A DNA stretch of 29,255 nucleotides from a virus. Positions 7,888 to 16,057 of the stretch are shown here, piece after piece. Position numbers and translations under genes: made by a program. The notes under the pieces are model-generated. The model was given only the letters and a program-made list of their open reading frames with translations, ran no database searches and was not told the origin of the DNA. The stretch lies in the IMG/VR virus record IMGVR_UViG_3300037264_006483, positions 1-29,255 of that record; one strand, 5' to 3'. Positions within the stretch are counted from its first letter, which is position 1; each line of letters opens with the position of its first letter.

Positions 7888-7891
7888 GTAG
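7769..7891 (+). CDS. Possible 40-residue overlapping ORF
   Basis: An ATG at 7769 follows gaggtggtca, a good ribosome site at normal spacing, and opens a 40-codon frame ending at 7891, seven bases before the head-tail adaptor gene. The peptide begins MANTSSDRKNPTPSLTPASK, is basic, Pro/Ser/Thr-rich and looks disordered. It overlaps the dispensable-looking hydrophilic tail of the glycosyltransferase in another frame. One of the two frames may be incidental. I recognise no family. Confidence 0.3.
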   Translation: MANTSSDRKNPTPSLTPASKQQGLPANKQMTGTASKHPRR

Positions 7892-7897
7892 GGCATC

Positions 7898-8767
7898 ATG
7901 GCATTGACTGAACTCGTTCCGCCGACGTCAGAAACGCTGGCGTCGCTCGCGCGCGTAAAGCGTGAACTCAGTATCACTACCGAGGATGCCGTTCGAGACG
8001 AGCACATCAGTGAACTGATTTCAGAAGCCAGCGCACTGATCCAGAAATGGATCGGGTATCGGTTGTTGCGCGCGCGGTTGCGCGAGACAGTCGCTGGCGC
8101 AGGGCGATCGGAACTGTTACTCAGCCGCACGCCCATCGCGTTGGTGGAGTCCGTGCTGGTTGAGGACGAACCGGTCACCGCGGATCAGTTCACCGTTGAG
8201 CATGAGATGGGCGTGCTGTTGCACAACGAGGCGTGGCGATCTACTAAGCACAGTGGTGTATGGTTGAACGAATACGAACGGCCGGACGACGGACGGATGG
8301 CTGTGGTTGCAGACTACTGGGCCGGTGTCTTCGGTCCAGACGATAACATTCTGGCGTCCGGCATTTCGGTGGATGGCCCAACCAAGACGTACGCAGTGGT
8401 CGACCCGCCGAACCTCGTGGCTGGTGACGTGGTTGTGGCTGTGGGTTTCGCCGAAGCAGTGAACAACGGCAGTAAGACGGTGGCGTCGCGCACGGCCGCT
8501 ACGATCGTGGTCACGAACGCACTGGTCACAGAAGCATCCGCACCGGAGAACGCGCGCATCCGAGTGCGCACGTTGGATCCGGCGTTAGAACGTTTGTGCG
8601 TGCAATGCGTCAAGGGTTGGATCCTTGGAGCCGACCATGACCCGGCAATGACCTCGGAGAAGATTGGAGACTGGTCCGCGTCGTGGGCGTCCGGAGATGT
8701 GGACCTCGCACACGAGTTGCCACCCGGCGTTTTGAAAACGCTTGAACGCTATCGGAGATACGTGTGA
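7898..8767 (+). CDS. Head-tail adaptor / connector protein with inserted domain
   Basis: The N-terminal part (LARVKRELSITTEDAVRDEH, then SELISEASALIQKWIGY) is the helical start of HK97 gp6 / SPP1 gp15-type connectors, which form the ring under the portal. The C-terminal part (ALERLCVQCVKGWILG to LERYRRYV) is the matching end helix. Between them, residues about 150-226 form a beta-rich insert with the pattern VAGDVVVAVGFAEAVNNGSK, then a V-T-x-A-L-V-T-E stretch, which resembles a small beta domain seen in various phage tail proteins. At 289 residues it is much longer than usual connectors (about 100-190). The ATG at 7898 follows ggtagggcatc. The stop overlaps the GTG of the next gene. The fold assignment is good; the insert's role is unknown. 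Confidence 0.78.
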   Translation: MALTELVPPTSETLASLARVKRELSITTEDAVRDEHISELISEASALIQKWIGYRLLRARLRETVAGAGRSELLLSRTPIALVESVLVEDEPVTADQFTVEHEMGVLLHNEAWRSTKHSGVWLNEYERPDDGRMAVVADYWAGVFGPDDNILASGISVDGPTKTYAVVDPPNLVAGDVVVAVGFAEAVNNGSKTVASRTAATIVVTNALVTEASAPENARIRVRTLDPALERLCVQCVKGWILGADHDPAMTSEKIGDWSASWASGDVDLAHELPPGVLKTLERYRRYV

Positions 8768-9105
8768 GCATTTTGCATTTGCTGAACGCAGTCGGCGGCG
8801 GATCGCTCCAACGCAATCGTCCGGAGCGTGTGAACGGTCATTGGTCCGTTAACTTCGTCGTCGTTTCTTCGTTTCCCGTGCGTCGCCCGTTCGCACCCAG
8901 TGGCGCTGAGATGATGCTGGCCGAGCGAATGGAAACGAAAGTCACGCACATCACGTACTCTGAGCCGTCTCGAGACGTGCGTCGTGGAGATCGAATTACG
9001 ATCGAAGCCGTTGAGTACGGAGTGACTGCGGTACTGCCTCCGTCGAAGCCACACCACTTGAAGATAATGCTTGAGCGCAGGGAACATGGCGAGCTCCAGC
9101 CCTAA
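8764..9105 (+). CDS. Head closure / head-tail joining protein
   Basis: This is a 113-residue protein whose GTG start (8764) overlaps the previous TGA as GTGA; cggaga lies upstream as a ribosome site. The C-terminal half, with RRGDRITIEAVEYGVTAVL near residues 75-94, is the typical beta-barrel end of SPP1 gp16 / phage head-tail joining proteins, in which a short IxxxG-x-x-Y/V-x-V strand closes the barrel. Position between the connector and the HK97 gp10-like gene agrees with that role: sealing the filled head and providing the tail attachment surface. The N-terminal 30 residues show no clear motif. Sequence similarity is weak by nature in this family, so gene order carries much of the argument. 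Confidence 0.62.
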   Translation: MSILHLLNAVGGGSLQRNRPERVNGHWSVNFVVVSSFPVRRPFAPSGAEMMLAERMETKVTHITYSEPSRDVRRGDRITIEAVEYGVTAVLPPSKPHHLKIMLERREHGELQP

Positions 9106-9514
9106 GAAAGGAAAGTGGCGAAATAAGGAAGTGGTGAAGGCCACTCGAGACGAAGTGGAAGTTCGCGTTCTGCGTGCATCTATTATCGTTCGAGACGAAA
9201 TCAAGAGATTGTTAAACGTGTCGAATCCCGGAGGCAGGACCCCGAGTGCCGAAGGTGAGTCCCCGAGAAAGGTTAGTGGAGACCTACAGCGGTCGATTGT
9301 GGAGGAAGTGACCTCAGATGCAATTGGAGTGATCGGTCGAGTAGGTACGAATCGACCACAAGGACGTCGACTCGAGTTTGGATTTCGAGGAACCGATTCT
9401 GCTGGCCGTTCATTCTCGCAGGAACCACGACCGTATCTACGTCCGGGACTAGCGAATAAAAGATCGGAAGTTCGTGCAATTCTTGGAGTTCTCGGAATAG
9501 GGAGGACGAGGTGA
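9086..9514 (+). CDS. HK97 gp10-like morphogenesis protein
   Basis: ATG 9086 is the likely start (ribosome site gcaggga); it overlaps the previous gene by 20 bases. TTG 9071 is an inferior alternative. The 142-residue protein has a basic N-terminus, a helical VRVLRASIIVRDEIKRLL segment, SPRKVSGDLQRSI with the family's conserved S/T-G-x-L-x-x-S-I pattern, and a C-terminal QEPRPYLRPGLANKRSEV, the usual P-RPFLRPALE-like end of HK97 gp10 family tail/head-tail proteins. These proteins act in completing the head-tail interface. The assignment rests on both motifs and on position between head closure and tail completion genes. Confidence 0.78.
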   Translation: MASSSPKKGKWRNKEVVKATRDEVEVRVLRASIIVRDEIKRLLNVSNPGGRTPSAEGESPRKVSGDLQRSIVEEVTSDAIGVIGRVGTNRPQGRRLEFGFRGTDSAGRSFSQEPRPYLRPGLANKRSEVRAILGVLGIGRTR

Positions 9515-9933
9515 CTGAGATTGACAACGCACTTGACGAGCGCATGATGAGCGATAGCGACCTGACAAATCTGTTGGGCACGTTTCGCGGAATGCCGAAC
9601 GTGTTCCTGATGTCGGAATTGCCGGACGGAGTTGCTCCGCCCTACATCGCTGTGCCCGCGTCGCCGTCAAGCGCAGCGCACGATACAAAAACTTCAGTTG
9701 GCCGCGTGCACATCCGCGACATCGGATGCTACACTGCGGCAAACGGAAGCCCAGCTGGCGTGGATGCGATCGCCAACCGGGTGTGGGAGTTGTTCCACCG
9801 ACATCCACTGGTTGTGGCAGGGTGGGACAACATCATCGTCGACGTTCAAGGTCCGGTCGTCGCACCTACGGATCACACGTTGTACGGGCGGATCGTTACC
9901 GTCAGTATGACGCTCTGGAAGTCAGCCACTTAA
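9511..9933 (+). CDS. Tail completion / terminator protein (gp17-like, DUF3168-type)
   Basis: The GTG start at 9511 overlaps the previous stop as GTGA, with ggaggacgag as ribosome site. The 140-residue protein has an N-terminal helical region (SDLTNLLGTFRGMPNVFLM), the strand PPYIAVPASPSS, then RVHIRDIGCYTAANGSPAGV and IANRVWELFHRHPLVVAG, ending in GRIVTVSMTLWK. This matches the pattern of small tail completion proteins that cap the head-proximal end of the tail tube and set its attachment to the head. Gene order, directly before the tail tube gene, fits. Sequence similarity within the family is low, so this is a position-supported call. Confidence 0.7.
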   Translation: MTEIDNALDERMMSDSDLTNLLGTFRGMPNVFLMSELPDGVAPPYIAVPASPSSAAHDTKTSVGRVHIRDIGCYTAANGSPAGVDAIANRVWELFHRHPLVVAGWDNIIVDVQGPVVAPTDHTLYGRIVTVSMTLWKSAT

Positions 9934-9948
9934 CGAAGGAGAAGCACT

Positions 9949-10365
9949 ATGCCTCACGCACCCGACTACGGATCCGGTCAGGGAGTTCCCGTCAACGGGA
10001 CTCTCGTGATCTTGCTGATTGACGGAGTGGTCGTCGGTCATCAGCGCGGAATGACAGTTGGCGAAAGCAACGCCAGCATTGACTACTCGTCGAAGGAGAA
10101 GCGGCATCGACGGGTCGGCTACGGTCGCTACGAATCCACGCTGTCAGTGGAGTCACTCTACGTGCCGAACGCGTCTGGCTACCTCGCGATCCAGAATGCG
10201 TCTCGCGACGGCACCATGGTGGAACTCATCCGCCGGGAACTCGGAGCCGATTTCGAAACTGCGCACGCGGTGATCACCAGCGTGTCAGGCGATTTCCCGG
10301 ACCAGGGCGAAGCGGTGATCGCGGTTGACTTTGACATCGACGATGTCTGGGCAGCCGTTCCGTAA
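9949..10365 (+). CDS. Major tail tube protein
   Basis: This 138-residue protein follows the tail completion gene and precedes the tail chaperone, the fixed position of the tube protein in siphoviruses. Its sequence fits the TP901-1-like major tail family: NGTLVILLIDGVVVGHQRGM at the start, a Ser/Lys/Arg-rich loop (SSKEKRHRRVGYGRYESTLS), LIRRELGADFETAHAVITSV and the final DFPDQGEAVIAVDFDIDDVW. The protein should assemble into stacked hexameric rings around the tape measure. A strong ribosome site (cgaaggagaagcact) precedes ATG 9949, as expected for a highly expressed virion protein. The length is at the short end of the family; no Ig-like domain is appended. Confidence 0.78.
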   Translation: MPHAPDYGSGQGVPVNGTLVILLIDGVVVGHQRGMTVGESNASIDYSSKEKRHRRVGYGRYESTLSVESLYVPNASGYLAIQNASRDGTMVELIRRELGADFETAHAVITSVSGDFPDQGEAVIAVDFDIDDVWAAVP

Positions 10366-10383
10366 CACTCAAGAGAGGGAGTC

Positions 10384-10911
10384 ATGAACCACCAAGTCGT
10401 TCCTATAAATCTCGGAGGTAGGCAGCACAATCTACGGTTCGGCGCAATGGGAGCGTACCTTCTCCAGCGTGAAACTGGAGAGAGCATTCTCGAGTTCGCA
10501 CAGAAAGTAGATCACAACACGCTGGGTTTCATGGATCTGCACGCACTGTTGTGGGCAGAGTTGGAAAGTTCACGAGCGGTAGAACACACACCGGCAATCC
10601 CGTGGACGATCGCCAGCGTGGGTGCGCTCATTGACAGCACCGCGGACGGAGACCTGATTGAGTTTTGGACTCAGAATCACGGCGCCATCGTAGCGGCGTT
10701 CCAGCACAGCTTCCGAATCACGATGAAGAACGCGGAGGAGTTGGCACGGAGAGCTGAGGTAGCGAAATCTCTCCCTCCTCCGAAGGCGGCAGTGTCGACT
10801 GGCGATTCCCCGTCAACTGGGGAGAGTGCCTCGACTATGCCGCCATCATCGGCTGTTCGGAGGAAGCGTTCTGGGGTCTCACGTGGGGTCAGTGGATCCG
10901 CACAATCCTAA
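10384..10911 (+). CDS. Tail assembly chaperone (gpG-like frame)
   Basis: This 175-codon frame lies between tube and tape measure, the position of the lambda G / HK97 gp13-type chaperone that coats the tape measure during tail assembly. Residues about 1-125 are a credible protein (INLGGRQHNLRFGAMGAYLL at the start and helical segments after it). Beyond about residue 130 the frame becomes Ser/Thr/Pro/Arg-rich and unlikely as protein, while the -1 frame becomes protein-like. That is the signature of a G / G-T arrangement in which most ribosomes stop at 10911 and a few shift. The codons for K-S-L-P-P-P (10765-10782) lie within the window where the shift must happen. The ATG at 10384 has ribosome site gagagggagtc. 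Confidence 0.78.
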   Translation: MNHQVVPINLGGRQHNLRFGAMGAYLLQRETGESILEFAQKVDHNTLGFMDLHALLWAELESSRAVEHTPAIPWTIASVGALIDSTADGDLIEFWTQNHGAIVAAFQHSFRITMKNAEELARRAEVAKSLPPPKAAVSTGDSPSTGESASTMPPSSAVRRKRSGVSRGVSGSAQS

Positions 10912-11192
10912 CGCATGCGGAAGTTCGTCGTCGTGCAGTCGATGATCTGAAACTCGGCGCGTACTTCACTGCGGCGTTGATGAAGCAGAAGCGGATGCCA
11001 ACGTTGGCGCAGTGGATGATCTCGAGACGGAGTCGGTCAGTGGTGGGTGCGGAACGCGAGCGACTGAGAGAAGAACGAAAGTCAATCGTGGCCGAACTCG
11101 CAGATGTCCTAAAAAAGAGGAAGCACCGTGGCCCTCAGCGAAGCACTCGGCGAAGCCTTCATAGCGATACGCGGGGATCTGACAACCCTTAA
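10758..11192 (+). CDS. Frameshifted C-terminal extension of tail chaperone (gpGT-like)
   Basis: The -1 frame relative to the chaperone is open from 10758 (after TGA 10755-10757) to a TAG ending at 11192. It reads as a natural protein: FPVNWGECLDYAAIIGCSEE, then FWGLTWGQWIRTILTHAEV and LKLGAYFTAALMKQKRMPT, with a charged helical end. The Y-A-A-I-I-G-C-S-E-E-x-F-W-x-L-T pattern resembles the second chaperone frame of HK97-like phages. No ATG, GTG or TTG exists in this frame before 10974, so the upstream part can only be made by a ribosomal shift from the 10384 frame. The slip site is not certain: candidates are the Pro-codon run at 10774-10782 and the C4 run at 10808-10811. The end overlaps the tape measure start by 65 bases. 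Confidence 0.75.
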   Translation, partial: GSEISPSSEGGSVDWRFPVNWGECLDYAAIIGCSEEAFWGLTWGQWIRTILTHAEVRRRAVDDLKLGAYFTAALMKQKRMPTLAQWMISRRSRSVVGAERERLREERKSIVAELADVLKKRKHRGPQRSTRRSLHSDTRGSDNP

Positions 11193-14160
11193 CAAGGACC
11201 TCGACAAAGCTAGGAAGACAACCGATGACGCCGTAGGAAAAATCGGCGACTCAGCGAAGACACTCGGCAAGGGTTTGACCGTTGGGTTGACCGCGCCGAT
11301 TCTCGCCATAGGTGCAGCGGTCACCACGGCTGGTTTTCAGTTCAGCGAAGGATTGAAAACCATTCGTGCGGAGACAGGCGCGACGGGTCATGCGCTTGAG
11401 GAACTCGGAAAAGATTTCCGAGCGGTGTGGGCCGGTGGAGAGCAGAGTGCGGAGGTTGTCTCGAAGGCACTTGCAGATTTGAACCAGCGCACCGGTGCGC
11501 ATGGGACAACGCTGCAGGTGCTGACGCGACAGTACCTGGACTTTTCAAGCGTCCTCGAAACGGATGTGAATCCGCTTGTTGAGGAAGGCTCGAAGATGTT
11601 CACGCAGTGGGGCATCGCTGCGGAAGAGCAGGCACTCAAACTCGACCACCTGTTGAAGGTGGTGCAGGCAACCGGCGTTCCTATAGATTCCCTGCTTGGA
11701 GGTATGGGAAGATTCGGTCCGCTGTTGCGAGAGATGGGCTTCTCATTCGAAGAGGCTTCCGTTCTGTTCGGTCAATGGAACAAGGCCGGGATCGCGGGCG
11801 AGCGCGGGATGATGGCGCTCAACACCGCCGCGCTGAAGTTCAGCAAAGACGGCGTCGGACTGCGCGAAGGCTTGTCCGTTATCATCGCAGAGATCCAGAA
11901 GCTTGGCCCTGGATCGGCGAGCGCTATTCTGGCGATGAGTGCGTTCGGAAAGAACGGTCTCTTGATGCGGGACGCGATTCTGTCTGGTGCGTTCTCCATT
12001 GACAAGTTGGTTGGTTCTATCGCGGCCAGCACCGAGACAATCGGGAAGGCTGACACGGCTGCTGACAGCTTGGCCGACAAGTTCCTGTCGCTGAAGAATA
12101 ACGTGATGGCGTCGCTTGCGCCTATCGGTGTGCAACTGGTGGACGCGTTCGAGCGTATGCTGCCGGCAATCTTGCCGGTGCTGAACATACTAGGCAAGGC
12201 GGCGGAGGTCTTTGCCGCTATGCCTGTGCCCGTGCAGATGGCAGTGTTCGCGTTCGGTGCCTTGCTCGCCGCAATCGGCCCGGTGATTTACATAATCGGC
12301 ACGTTGATTTCTTCCGTCGTGGCCATGGCACCAGCGGTGACACTGGTGAAGTCCGGGATGGTGGCGATGGGTCTTGCGACCACCGGAGTCACGGCCGGTT
12401 TCTGGAGTCTGATGGCAGTGCTCGGTCCTGTCACAATCGCGATCGGAGCGTTGCTCGCTGCCTGGAAGATCGGGCAGATGGAAACTGTTAAGAACAAGAT
12501 TGCGGAATGGACGCTGCGCCTAGGCGGAATGAATGCCGAGCAGGCGAAGGCTGCAGTCGCCGCCACTGCCGCAGGTATCGCGGCGTCGAAGCAGGGTGAG
12601 GCGGTCAAGCACGCGGGCACGGTGGCCGTGGCTGCGCATGGCGGCGTAACGAAAGCCACTGGCGCGTTGATGACGGCGTCGGACAAGCTGACAGAAGCGC
12701 AGAAGAAAGGCATCATCGCGCAGATCTCCGGCAACGACAAGAAGAAGGAAGGTGCTGACGCCGCGCTGGCTGCGGCTCGTGCGGTTGATACGCTGCGACA
12801 TGCCGAAGATGATCTGGCACGGTCGCAGGGTATGCAGACGTCTCGAACAATTGATCCGAGACTGGCCGCCGACAAGGACTACCGCGCGCAGCGAAACGCG
12901 GAAGGCCTTGCAATGCTGAAGGAGGACGCGGCTCGACTGGATGCAGAAGAAGCAAAGTATCGGGCATACCTGAACGAAAAGTATGAGGAGGAGATTAGAC
13001 AGACGGGACGTGCGCAGGACGCGGCAAAACTAATTGAAGAGGACATGGATGCGTGGCGGCGTCATCAATCCAACATGGCGGGCGAAGCGGAGATTGAAGC
13101 GGAGCGCGTGCGCCTGCTGAAGAAGAAAGGTCTGTGGTCGAAGTCGGCGTTCGAGATTGGCGGCATCGTCAAAGGTATCTTCGAAACGTTCGGGTCCGCA
13201 ATCTCAGGCATGATCACGAATCTGATCTCGAGCATCTCCAGCAAGCTGACTGGGTGGCTCGGAAAGTTTATGCCAGGGTGGGCCGCGCAAATGGTTGGCG
13301 GTCTCACGACGTCTCTCTTGGGTGGACTCACGCAGTCCCTCACGAAGACCATCGGCGGAAAGCTGTTCGGCAATTTGCTTGGTGGCGGTGGTCCTGGCGG
13401 CGGATTGTTGGGTGGGCTGTTCAAGGGTGGCGGACTGCTCGGGAAGCTTGGCGGCATGTTCGGTGGCGGTGGTGCCGCAGGTGGCGTCGGTGGCGTGGGT
13501 GGTGCCGCAGGTGGTGCAGGCGGCATGATGGGCAGTCTCGGTCCACTGTTGACGAATCCAATCACTGGCATCGTGGCTGGTGGTTTGGCACTCGGCTACG
13601 GAATTATCAAGAAGGGTTTGTTCCGTGGCGGCGAAGAGCACATGAAGGTGAACAAGCCACGTGAGCAGTTCATTACGGGACTGGGCACCGGTGAAGCCGG
13701 TGGCACGAAAGAAGGCGCGTGGAACCAGTTGAACGAACGGCTCTTTGCCATCACCGGCAATACGAATCTCATGCAGGCGTTGGCGAAAGCTGACACGGAA
13801 AAAGATTTCTTGGCCGCGAAGGAAGCCATCCTCGAGAAGTTGGAGTCGGCAAAGGCGGTTGCAGGAACTGCTGAAGGCACCGCAGCCGGTGTCACCGCAT
13901 CGACGGAGATGACGACCTTCCTTCGCGAGAATGTGGAAGTGAATCGTGAACTGTTGGCGGCGGTTCGCCGCACCGAGACCGAAGGCAGCAGCATCCGAGA
14001 CCTGACTATCGCTCCGGTGTTTAACGGTACACTGGCAAATGAGATGCGTGCGTTTCTTCGAGATGAACTTCTGCCCTTGACGATTCAAGTGCTTCGCGAT
14101 CACGGTGGATTGAGGAAAGATTTGGCAGGAGTCGTTGAACAGGAGTTGGTAACGGCATGA
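11128..14160 (+). CDS. Tail tape measure protein
   Basis: This 1010-residue protein is the longest but one in the window and has every trait of a tape measure. An N-terminal helical region includes LNKDLDKARKTTDDAV and a hydrophobic stretch at about 47-72. A TP901-like core (FSEGLKTIRAETGATGHAL, then the region around VPIDSLLGGMGRFGPLL) spans about 70-330. Long membrane-type segments lie at about 371-402 and 412-445, a charged Ala/Lys/Glu-rich helical part at about 470-670, and a Gly-rich region at about 752-818. The start is GTG 11128 with ribosome site aagaggaagcacc. At roughly 0.15 nm per residue it implies a tail near 150 nm. It overlaps the next gene by ATGA. Confidence 0.93.
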   Translation: MALSEALGEAFIAIRGDLTTLNKDLDKARKTTDDAVGKIGDSAKTLGKGLTVGLTAPILAIGAAVTTAGFQFSEGLKTIRAETGATGHALEELGKDFRAVWAGGEQSAEVVSKALADLNQRTGAHGTTLQVLTRQYLDFSSVLETDVNPLVEEGSKMFTQWGIAAEEQALKLDHLLKVVQATGVPIDSLLGGMGRFGPLLREMGFSFEEASVLFGQWNKAGIAGERGMMALNTAALKFSKDGVGLREGLSVIIAEIQKLGPGSASAILAMSAFGKNGLLMRDAILSGAFSIDKLVGSIAASTETIGKADTAADSLADKFLSLKNNVMASLAPIGVQLVDAFERMLPAILPVLNILGKAAEVFAAMPVPVQMAVFAFGALLAAIGPVIYIIGTLISSVVAMAPAVTLVKSGMVAMGLATTGVTAGFWSLMAVLGPVTIAIGALLAAWKIGQMETVKNKIAEWTLRLGGMNAEQAKAAVAATAAGIAASKQGEAVKHAGTVAVAAHGGVTKATGALMTASDKLTEAQKKGIIAQISGNDKKKEGADAALAAARAVDTLRHAEDDLARSQGMQTSRTIDPRLAADKDYRAQRNAEGLAMLKEDAARLDAEEAKYRAYLNEKYEEEIRQTGRAQDAAKLIEEDMDAWRRHQSNMAGEAEIEAERVRLLKKKGLWSKSAFEIGGIVKGIFETFGSAISGMITNLISSISSKLTGWLGKFMPGWAAQMVGGLTTSLLGGLTQSLTKTIGGKLFGNLLGGGGPGGGLLGGLFKGGGLLGKLGGMFGGGGAAGGVGGVGGAAGGAGGMMGSLGPLLTNPITGIVAGGLALGYGIIKKGLFRGGEEHMKVNKPREQFITGLGTGEAGGTKEGAWNQLNERLFAITGNTNLMQALAKADTEKDFLAAKEAILEKLESAKAVAGTAEGTAAGVTASTEMTTFLRENVEVNRELLAAVRRTETEGSSIRDLTIAPVFNGTLANEMRAFLRDELLPLTIQVLRDHGGLRKDLAGVVEQELVTA

Positions 14161-14993
14161 CGTACTACGCGCCAGGAAACATACTGTTCACGATGCCTTC
14201 AAATATCGTGACATCGTTAGCAACGATCACTCTGCCGCTTGGAACGCTCTCGTTGAATCCGGACTATCAACTGCCGTCGTTGTATGACGGGAATCCAGCC
14301 AAGCCGTGTTTGATTGTCGGTCCAGCTGAGATTTTGTTTGACTGGGGATCGGCTCGACGTATCGACGGGTTCAGTCTTCCGCATCATAACCTGGCTGCGG
14401 GATCTGAAGTGAATGTTGAACTCAACGCCACGAATTCCTGGGGGTCCCCGACCATTTCGGTTCCACTTGTGATCGGTCCGATCTATCGAGACGGTCATCG
14501 TGCATCTCCATGGCTTGATTTACGAGATGCGGCTGGATACACTCCAACTGGGTTTCGCTATGGACGCGTAGACATCCCTCAGGGAGTTACGATCAAACTC
14601 GGGGAAGTACTGTGGCTGTCTATACTGGATGATTTTTCACGATGGCCTATGTTCGGAGGACAGCGTGGAGTCCGTCGTCGATTCCTTGAAGCGCTAGAAA
14701 CCGAGTATGGAGTGGTGCGTGTGCATCGTCGAAAAATTCGACAGCGTACGTTTTCATATCCCATCAAGTTGACCGACGTGGATGTGAATCTGTTGAACGA
14801 ACTCGGTGACGATACGGGTGGCTATGCGAGAGCGTTCTTCATTGTACGAGATTCTAAAGTGAAGAATGACGGAGGCTTGTACGCCCGTCTTACACGTGAT
14901 ACGGCAGAGCAATTGAACGTTGAAGAAGAATGGGATGGGTCAAATCCCTTTACGATTTCAGTGATCGAAGTATCGCGTAGTTTACCGTTGTAG
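14157..14993 (+). CDS. Distal tail / baseplate-type protein
   Basis: This 278-residue protein directly follows the tape measure with an ATGA overlap, where the distal tail (Dit) protein is normally encoded. The first 120 residues look like a beta-sandwich with carbohydrate-binding flavour (LIVGPAEILFDWGSARRIDG, then FSLPHHNLAAGSEVNVEL), in a pattern that resembles a discoidin-like domain. The second half (about 150-270) is a different beta-rich domain with a basic stretch (RVHRRKIRQRTFSYPIKLTD). I cannot name a family with certainty. The protein probably joins the tube to the receptor-binding proteins encoded downstream. Base composition is lower in GC from this gene through 20155 than in the head genes. 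Confidence 0.55.
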   Translation: MTYYAPGNILFTMPSNIVTSLATITLPLGTLSLNPDYQLPSLYDGNPAKPCLIVGPAEILFDWGSARRIDGFSLPHHNLAAGSEVNVELNATNSWGSPTISVPLVIGPIYRDGHRASPWLDLRDAAGYTPTGFRYGRVDIPQGVTIKLGEVLWLSILDDFSRWPMFGGQRGVRRRFLEALETEYGVVRVHRRKIRQRTFSYPIKLTDVDVNLLNELGDDTGGYARAFFIVRDSKVKNDGGLYARLTRDTAEQLNVEEEWDGSNPFTISVIEVSRSLPL

Positions 14994-15001
14994 GAGAAAC
15001 C

Positions 15002-16054
15002 ATGTCTTTGTTATTCATTGACAGTCACGACCATTACGACTTCCAAGGCTACAAGCAGAAGTATACGACCGGGCTACTGGCCGGTGTAGAGTTGAGCAAG
15101 GGCCGTCACGGCACATACGGCACTTCCCCGTGGGGTGCGCTCATTGCTCCGTGGAATCCCGGTCCTGGACATGCGAGGGTGTTGATCGGTTCGGCCATCG
15201 GAGTGAACTTTGGGCCGGACGGGTTCTACGGGATCGGGGATATCGGTACGAACCTCTGCGGACTCGGGATGCAGGTGGACGGTCGTTTGCGGTTCAATAC
15301 GCCGGGTGGAACGTATTACGATTCCGATCCCGATATTCTCAAGTCTAATCTCGGTCGATGGTATTTCATCGAGTTGGACGTGACGATAGATATTTCTAGT
15401 GCGGTGCCGCCGATGGAATATCGAACCTTGGCCGTTAAGGTTTACGTAGATGGAACAAAGGTCATTGATCAAGCAGGCCCAAGCCCGTGGTCACCAACGC
15501 ATCTTGAATTCCCTTCGGCGTTTGGATGGTCGTTTGTCACACGGGGTGGCGTAGGGTCTGGGCAAAACGCCGATGACTTCTATCTTTGTGATGGAGCCGG
15601 TGGTGCACCGTTTAACAATCTGCTTGGTGACGTACAAACCGGCGCGATTTTTCCAAACGGAGTTGGGTTCATCAATCAGTTCACGCCATCGGCTGGAGCC
15701 AATTGGGAGAACGTGAATGAAGAGGCGGGTTCTGTGGCTCCTGATGATGATACGACATACAACGCATCGCCAACCAACGGACACACGGATCTATTCACGA
15801 TGATGGACGTGGATACGGACGATACGTTGATGGCAATCCAGATGCTCATTAGTTCGCGTCGAACCCAGGAAGGGTTCGCATCGTTGACGCCGATGTTACG
15901 ACAGGCCGGGGTGAATTACGACGGGTTGAACCGGCAGTGTTCTCCGGCGTATCTGTATCGGCATCGAGATGTGCGTGTGTTAGCACCGGACGGATCGGCG
16001 TGGACCGATGCGATCCTCAACGCGATTCAAGCCGGATACCGGCGTGGAGTATAA
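15002..16054 (+). CDS. Tail lectin-like protein, paralogue 1 (concanavalin-like fold)
   Basis: This 350-residue protein has the pattern of phage tail proteins with a LamG/concanavalin A-like sandwich: RWYFIELDVTI near residue 120, LAVKVYVDGTKVID near 140-155 and NADDFYLCDGAGG near 195. A C-terminal appendage follows (about 215-350) ending in the motif RQAGVNYDGLNRQ and a D-G-S-A-W-T-D-A-I-L-N close. The next gene has the same architecture (ELKANIHDSTG, LLDGATELT, DDWYVCDTSG, SAGTDYDGT and an A-W-L-V-S-G-I-N end), so the two are tandem paralogues. Such proteins typically bind surface glycans of the host or decorate the tail tip. ATG 15002 follows aggagaaacc. A role in receptor binding is likely but not shown. 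Confidence 0.65.
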   Translation: MSLLFIDSHDHYDFQGYKQKYTTGLLAGVELSKGRHGTYGTSPWGALIAPWNPGPGHARVLIGSAIGVNFGPDGFYGIGDIGTNLCGLGMQVDGRLRFNTPGGTYYDSDPDILKSNLGRWYFIELDVTIDISSAVPPMEYRTLAVKVYVDGTKVIDQAGPSPWSPTHLEFPSAFGWSFVTRGGVGSGQNADDFYLCDGAGGAPFNNLLGDVQTGAIFPNGVGFINQFTPSAGANWENVNEEAGSVAPDDDTTYNASPTNGHTDLFTMMDVDTDDTLMAIQMLISSRRTQEGFASLTPMLRQAGVNYDGLNRQCSPAYLYRHRDVRVLAPDGSAWTDAILNAIQAGYRRGV

Positions 16055-16057
16055 GCC

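Noticed and set aside
11111-11117. Classical slippery heptamer A-AAA-AAG near the end of the chaperone extension
   Set aside because: A -1 slip here reaches a stop within about 20 codons and leads to no protein-like frame; the A-run is better explained as part of the tape measure ribosome site.
10977-11192. Stand-alone small gene from ATG 10977
   Set aside because: The same frame is protein-like for about 60 codons upstream with no start codon, so it is better read as the frameshifted chaperone extension.
13204-14103. 299-codon minus-strand frame opposite the tape measure
   Set aside because: Its Thr/Ala/Gln repeats are the complement of the tape measure's Gly-rich segment; there is no independent gene evidence.
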